NCBI GenBank assembly: GCA_018436725.1
Contig: JAHDKT010000003.1
Coordinates: 1 to 64,000 of the forward strand
DNA: 64,000 nt
Reading direction: 5' to 3'
DNA from: Synergistaceae bacterium
GTDB taxonomy: Bacteria > Synergistota > Synergistia > Synergistales > Aminobacteriaceae
The position numbers were made by a program, and so were the translations under genes. The notes beneath the pieces were generated by a model. It was not told the DNA's origin. It did not search any database and saw only the letters and a program-made list of their open reading frames with translations. Positions 60,568 to 64,000 of this stretch are shown here, piece by piece; positions within the stretch are counted from its first letter, which is position 1; every line of letters begins with the position of its first letter.

Positions 60568-61389
60568 TCATTCCCACGCGTAGGTTTCCGGACGCCTGTT
60601 CGGGAAGCTGGGAAGCTGCCGCCGCACACTCTCCACCCGGTCCATATCGATCTCCGCGACAAAAACTCCCTCTCCGTCCGAAGCCTGCGCGATCACCGTC
60701 CCCCAGGGATCGACGACCATCGACCTTCCGTACGCCTGGAAATAGGGTTTCATACCCACCTGTCCCGCGGCGACGATGAAACACTGGTTCTCGATAGCCC
60801 GAGTTCGGAGCACCACCTCCCAGTGGTCCTTGCCGGTGAAGAGCGTGTAGTTGGCGGGCACGAACATCAGTTTAGCCCCTTTCAGCGCAAGAATCCTGTA
60901 GAGTTCGGGGAAGCGCATGTCGTAGCAGATGGAGAGCCCCATACGCCCATATTCCGAGTCGAAGGCGACAATCTCTCTTCCCGGAATTTTCGCGTCGGAC
61001 TCTCTTACGCTGGGTCCGTCGGCGATATCCACATCGTACAGGTGAATTTTCCTGTAGGAGGCAACGATCGCTCCGGCCGGATCGACGACTATGGAGGTGT
61101 TGTACACCTTCTTCTCCCCGGGGACATACTCCGCGTAGCTCCCGCAGTGAATCCAAACGGAATTCTTTGCGGCGAGGCCCGAGAAGAAGGCGGACGTCTC
61201 CCCCGGGATGGGTTCCGCGCTTGCGATACTCTCCTCCAGCTTCCCGATGAAATTGATGTTTTCGGGCATGGAGATGAACTGCGCGCCTTTCGCGACGGCT
61301 TTTTCGATGTAGCTCTCGATCTTCCGAAGATTTTCCCTTTTGTTGTTCCCGACGTCCACCTGAAGAACGCCCATCAGAAACCGACTCAT
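60568..61389 (-). CDS. Carbon-nitrogen hydrolase (nitrilase superfamily amidase)
   Basis: 273 residues. The Glu-Lys-Cys triad is visible: Glu of FISMPENINF, Lys of SYRKIHLYDVD and Cys of LSICYDMRFPELYRIL. This branch (Nit2-like/omega-amidase and deaminated glutathione amidase) hydrolyses amides of dicarboxylic alpha-keto acids. The gene starts 27 bases after the TRAP large permease gene. It may deamidate the substrate brought in by that transporter before or after the M20 enzyme acts. Confidence 0.9.
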   Translation of the reverse strand: MSRFLMGVLQVDVGNNKRENLRKIESYIEKAVAKGAQFISMPENINFIGKLEESIASAEPIPGETSAFFSGLAAKNSVWIHCGSYAEYVPGEKKVYNTSIVVDPAGAIVASYRKIHLYDVDIADGPSVRESDAKIPGREIVAFDSEYGRMGLSICYDMRFPELYRILALKGAKLMFVPANYTLFTGKDHWEVVLRTRAIENQCFIVAAGQVGMKPYFQAYGRSMVVDPWGTVIAQASDGEGVFVAEIDMDRVESVRRQLPSFPNRRPETYAWE

Positions 61390-61416
61390 TCATATTCCCC
61401 CTTCGATGTCGAATGC

Positions 61417-62700
61417 TCAATAGGGCAGAAGCAGCGACGGCAGCCACAGCGAAAGCTGCGGAATAAAGGTCAGCAGCAGCAGCATCAGGATAAGAGTGGG
61501 CAAAAACGGAGCGACGCCCCGTACGACATCCTCCACGCGTTGTTTCGTGATGTCCGAAAGAATGAAAAGACCGATACCCACGGGAGGCGTCGCGATGCCT
61601 ATGGTCAGGGCGAAGGCCATAAGAACCCCCAATTGAACAGGATCGACGCCGACGCGCTGCATCAGCGGCACGAGGATCGGCGTGAGCAGAATCATGATGC
61701 TCGCCGCGGATGTAATGGTGCCGAGGAGAAGAAGCAGTATGTTGACGAGAACAAGGATGATCCATTTGTTCTGCGTCAGACCGAGGACGAATTCCGCCAT
61801 GATCACCGGCGTTCTTTCCAACGTGAGGATATACGACATCGTAGAGGCTATCCCGAAAAGAATCAGACTGTTCGCGGCGGTGAACATGGAAGAGACGATC
61901 ACGGTCCAAAGATTTTTCATGGTGAGCGTGCGGTAGCACACTCCCAGGACCAGAGAGTACAGCACGGCGACGACTCCGGCTTCGGTCGGGCTGACATACC
62001 CCGATGTCATGCCGTAGAGGATGATAACGGGAGCCAGCAGCGCCCAGACCGCCGTCTTGAAAATCCCCAGCCGCCGCTTCATCGGCATTCGTTCCTCGCG
62101 GGGGAATTTAGCGGGAAGCCTGTGCGCAATCCGTGCGCTCGTGAGCATAAGTCCCAGTCCGATAATGACGCCGGGGATTATGCCGGCAAGGAAAAGCTTT
62201 GCGATGGAGACGTTCGCCATGACGCCGTACAGAATGAACGAGACGCTGGGCGGTATGATGGGGCCGATCATGGATGAAGCCAGCGTGATTCCGGTGCTGT
62301 ATTTCAAATCATACCCCGAATCGGTCATCGATTTGATCTCGATGGGCCCGAGCGCGGCGCAGTCGGCCGCGGCCGATCCAGATATCCCGGCGAAGATCAT
62401 CGAGCAGAGGACGTTGACGTGAGCGAGTCCGCCTTTCCAATGGCCGACGCAGGCGCGCGCGAAGGCGAAAATCCGCTCCGCGATGCCGCAGCTGTTCATG
62501 ATGTTGCCGGCCATGATGAAGAAGAAGATGGAGAGAAGGCTCCACGTCATGGAACCGTCGACGATTCCCTGGGCGAGTATATAGACCGGAAATCCTCCAA
62601 GCCAGCATCCCACGAGCACCGCGATTCCCATAGCCAGAGGAATCGGCATCTTGAAGAAAAGAAGGACGATGAGCGTTCCGAGCAATCCTATAGAAACCAT
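61417..62700 (-). CDS. dctM: TRAP transporter large permease, second system
   Basis: 427 residues and about 12 membrane helices. GGLAHVNVLCSMIFAGISGSA, IIPPSVSFILYG, GYVSPTEAGVVAVLYS and IGIATPPVGIGLFI are DctM signatures. Start at 62700, two bases after the small-permease stop. Same length as the large permease at 11466, but the two are clearly separate paralogues. Sodium-driven uptake of an unknown carboxylate. Confidence 0.95.
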   Translation of the reverse strand: MVSIGLLGTLIVLLFFKMPIPLAMGIAVLVGCWLGGFPVYILAQGIVDGSMTWSLLSIFFFIMAGNIMNSCGIAERIFAFARACVGHWKGGLAHVNVLCSMIFAGISGSAAADCAALGPIEIKSMTDSGYDLKYSTGITLASSMIGPIIPPSVSFILYGVMANVSIAKLFLAGIIPGVIIGLGLMLTSARIAHRLPAKFPREERMPMKRRLGIFKTAVWALLAPVIILYGMTSGYVSPTEAGVVAVLYSLVLGVCYRTLTMKNLWTVIVSSMFTAANSLILFGIASTMSYILTLERTPVIMAEFVLGLTQNKWIILVLVNILLLLLGTITSAASIMILLTPILVPLMQRVGVDPVQLGVLMAFALTIGIATPPVGIGLFILSDITKQRVEDVVRGVAPFLPTLILMLLLLTFIPQLSLWLPSLLLPY

Positions 62701-62702
62701 GA

Positions 62703-63212
62703 TCACACCACTTTCCGGATATCCGGCTTCTCGACTCCGGAGAAGCGGAAGGCAGCGATCAGTTTTTCCGTCATTCTCCAGAGGATGCACAATCCCAGCA
62801 GATAGAGGGGCCACGTGTTGACTTCAAGGGGAAACGGAAGATATTGTTCGGGCTTGCCGAGGCTCACCAGCCCCCTATAATCGAGGTTGGCGTAAATCAG
62901 AATCGCTCCGAACACCGCCCCGAGAAACGCCATGATCCGTGAAATCCAAAGAGCCGGAAACTTCGGAAGGCAGTCCACGAAAAAACTCACTTCCACCTCT
63001 TCGCCCTTCAGAAAAACGATCGCCGCTCCGGGGATGATGGAGTACAACCCCAGGAAGAGGAGCACTTCCACGGTCCACGCCACGGGGCGCCCGAATGCCC
63101 TGGAAACTATCTGGAGCGTCGCGACGACGATCATAAGAAATCCGTTGATACCCAGGAGAACAGAGAAACAGCCTATGAGACCCCGTTTTATGAGCGCGAG
63201 ATAGTTGCGCAT
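62703..63212 (-). CDS. dctQ: TRAP transporter small permease, second system
   Basis: 169 residues with four membrane helices. The second segment (WTVEVLLFLGLYSIIPGAAIVF) replaces the more usual pattern with Phe and Gly but keeps the Trp-Thr-x-Glu start; KGEEVEVSFFVDCLP follows. AGAGGTG precedes the ATG. A hairpin separates it from the binding-protein gene. Confidence 0.88.
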   Translation of the reverse strand: MRNYLALIKRGLIGCFSVLLGINGFLMIVVATLQIVSRAFGRPVAWTVEVLLFLGLYSIIPGAAIVFLKGEEVEVSFFVDCLPKFPALWISRIMAFLGAVFGAILIYANLDYRGLVSLGKPEQYLPFPLEVNTWPLYLLGLCILWRMTEKLIAAFRFSGVEKPDIRKVV

Positions 63213-63230
63213 TTTTTCACCTCTTTGTAA

Positions 63231-63259
63231 GCAGGGGAACTCTCAAGCGAGTCCCCTGC
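63231..63259 (-). terminator. Hairpin between TRAP binding-protein and small permease genes
   Basis: GCAGGGGAACTC and GAGTCCCCTGC pair with one bulged base around a 6-base loop. On the minus strand the sequence continues TTACAAAGAGG without a U-run and leads into the ribosome binding site of the small permease gene. Confidence 0.6.
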
Positions 63260-63292
63260 ATGGTGTCCCGTTCCGCTTCGGAGAAGAATCGG

Positions 63293-64000
63293 TTATCTTA
63301 CCGCGTCCTGCGCTTTTTTAACGAATCCGGCGGGAATAACCCCCTGTTGTTCCAGATCGGCGACAAGTCCGCTCATTTTTTCCTGCCACGGTTTAAGATC
63401 TATTTCGATCATTTCGACGCCGTACTTGTCTTTCATCTCCCGCACGAGTTTTTCACCGCTCTCCAGCGCCATTCGGGTGCAGATCTCCCCGCCCTGGCGG
63501 AGTCCCTCGTGAATAATCTCCCTCTGCTCCGGAGTAAGGCTCTGATAACGCCTTTCGTTCATGACGACCGCCACTTGCTGAGCGTACTCATGGGTCACGG
63601 TGAGATACGGCGCGACCTCGCAAAATTTCTGGTACAGGGCGTCCGTCACAGGGCACGTCACGGCGTCCACAGTCCCCTGTTTCAGAGCGAGATACGTCTC
63701 GGAATACGGAATAACCGTAACCGCCGCTCCGAGAAATTCCCACGATTTGACGGAGAGCGGGGCCGAGGCCATTCTCAACTTGAGCCCCTTCACATCGTCG
63801 AGACTCCTGACGGGGTGTTTGGAAGCGAGGACGCGGTAAGGCCCTCGAAGCCAGTTCTTGTCTCTGCTCACTATTCGCAAGCCCGCTTTCTCGATCAGAC
63901 GCTTTTCCAACTCCTGCTGCACATCGCTCAGAAGGTACTTTCGAAACTGCTCGTTGCTCTCGAACACATAAGGGATGCCGCCTCCGACAACCCGGAACTC
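63293..64000 (-). CDS. dctP: TRAP transporter binding protein, 5' end outside the window
   Basis: The last 236 residues are visible; the frame is open at the window edge. SLDDVKGLKLRMASAPLSVKSWEFLGA contains the conserved Arg that binds the ligand carboxylate in DctP proteins, followed by VIPYSETYLALKQGTVDAVTCP, the usual dimer/ligand segment. It belongs to the operon dctP-dctQ-dctM-nitrilase-M20. A GTG at 63967 is not a real start, since the homologous region continues upstream. Confidence 0.9.
   Translation of the reverse strand, partial: EFRVVGGGIPYVFESNEQFRKYLLSDVQQELEKRLIEKAGLRIVSRDKNWLRGPYRVLASKHPVRSLDDVKGLKLRMASAPLSVKSWEFLGAAVTVIPYSETYLALKQGTVDAVTCPVTDALYQKFCEVAPYLTVTHEYAQQVAVVMNERRYQSLTPEQREIIHEGLRQGGEICTRMALESGEKLVREMKDKYGVEMIEIDLKPWQEKMSGLVADLEQQGVIPAGFVKKAQDAVR

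Noticed and set aside
1..64000. CRISPR arrays, tRNA or rRNA genes, insertion sequences or prophage genes
   Set aside because: No regularly spaced repeats, tRNA-like cloverleaf, rRNA core sequence, transposase or phage structural gene was recognised.

Overview
The window is a GC-rich bacterial chromosome segment with very few gaps. Nearly every gene belongs to uptake, cleavage or fermentation of small organic acids, amino-acid derivatives and peptides. Butyrate kinase with phosphotransbutyrylase, citrate lyase, two AbgT carriers, two TRAP systems, a tripartite tricarboxylate transporter and two ABC importers together suggest a strictly anaerobic, amino- and organic-acid fermenting organism. 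Gene style and content would fit the Synergistota, but this is inference: the window has no rRNA or other marker gene. I saw no tRNA, rRNA, CRISPR array, insertion sequence or prophage gene.

Region 1 (1-8.7 kb): the start of a TauE/SafE permease gene, then a gamma-glutamyl/p-aminobenzoyl-glutamate scavenging block. It holds ggt and abgT on the minus strand, a divergent LysR gene, a relic of a second ggt, and an IclR-M20 carboxypeptidase-AbgT operon on the plus strand. Region 2 (8.7-12.8 kb): a yiaK-like dehydrogenase followed by its TRAP transporter. Region 3 (12.8-19.7 kb): a buk-ptb-ptb-buk operon and a large membrane sensor ending in an HD-GYP domain. Region 4 (19.7-25.8 kb): a class IV aminotransferase, a HAD protein, a sodium/calcium-type exchanger, and a metal or metalloid locus with a YraQ/ArsP-type permease, a CxxC thioredoxin-fold protein, two ArsR regulators and a DGC protein. 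Two sites of this locus share an inverted-repeat operator.

Region 5 (25.8-38.7 kb): citrate use, split over two divergent operons. The minus-strand operon is acn-citC-citD-citXG. The plus-strand operon is gntR-tctC-tctB-tctA-citE-citF. An AbrB-like half membrane protein and a short-chain dehydrogenase-like protein without the usual catalytic residues follow. Region 6 (38.9-41.2 kb): a chemoreceptor and a RidA protein.

Region 7 (41.2-57.3 kb): a long minus-strand run, partly lower in GC. It combines an amino-acid ABC importer, a PIG-L deacetylase, two SelA-like PLP enzymes, an EF_0837-type amidohydrolase, an N-acyl-D-amino-acid deacylase and an Opp/Dpp importer. A YheO/DauR-type regulator stands upstream of it. 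It looks like an uncharacterised route for an acylated amino compound. Region 8 (57.4-59.4 kb): a KDPG-type aldolase and galactonate dehydratase. Region 9 (59.4-64 kb): an M20 amidohydrolase, a nitrilase-family amidase and a second TRAP transporter whose binding-protein gene runs off the window.

One pattern recurs across the window. In all five transporter operons with a separate binding-protein gene, a hairpin lies between that gene and the permease genes, which would favour expression of the binding protein.
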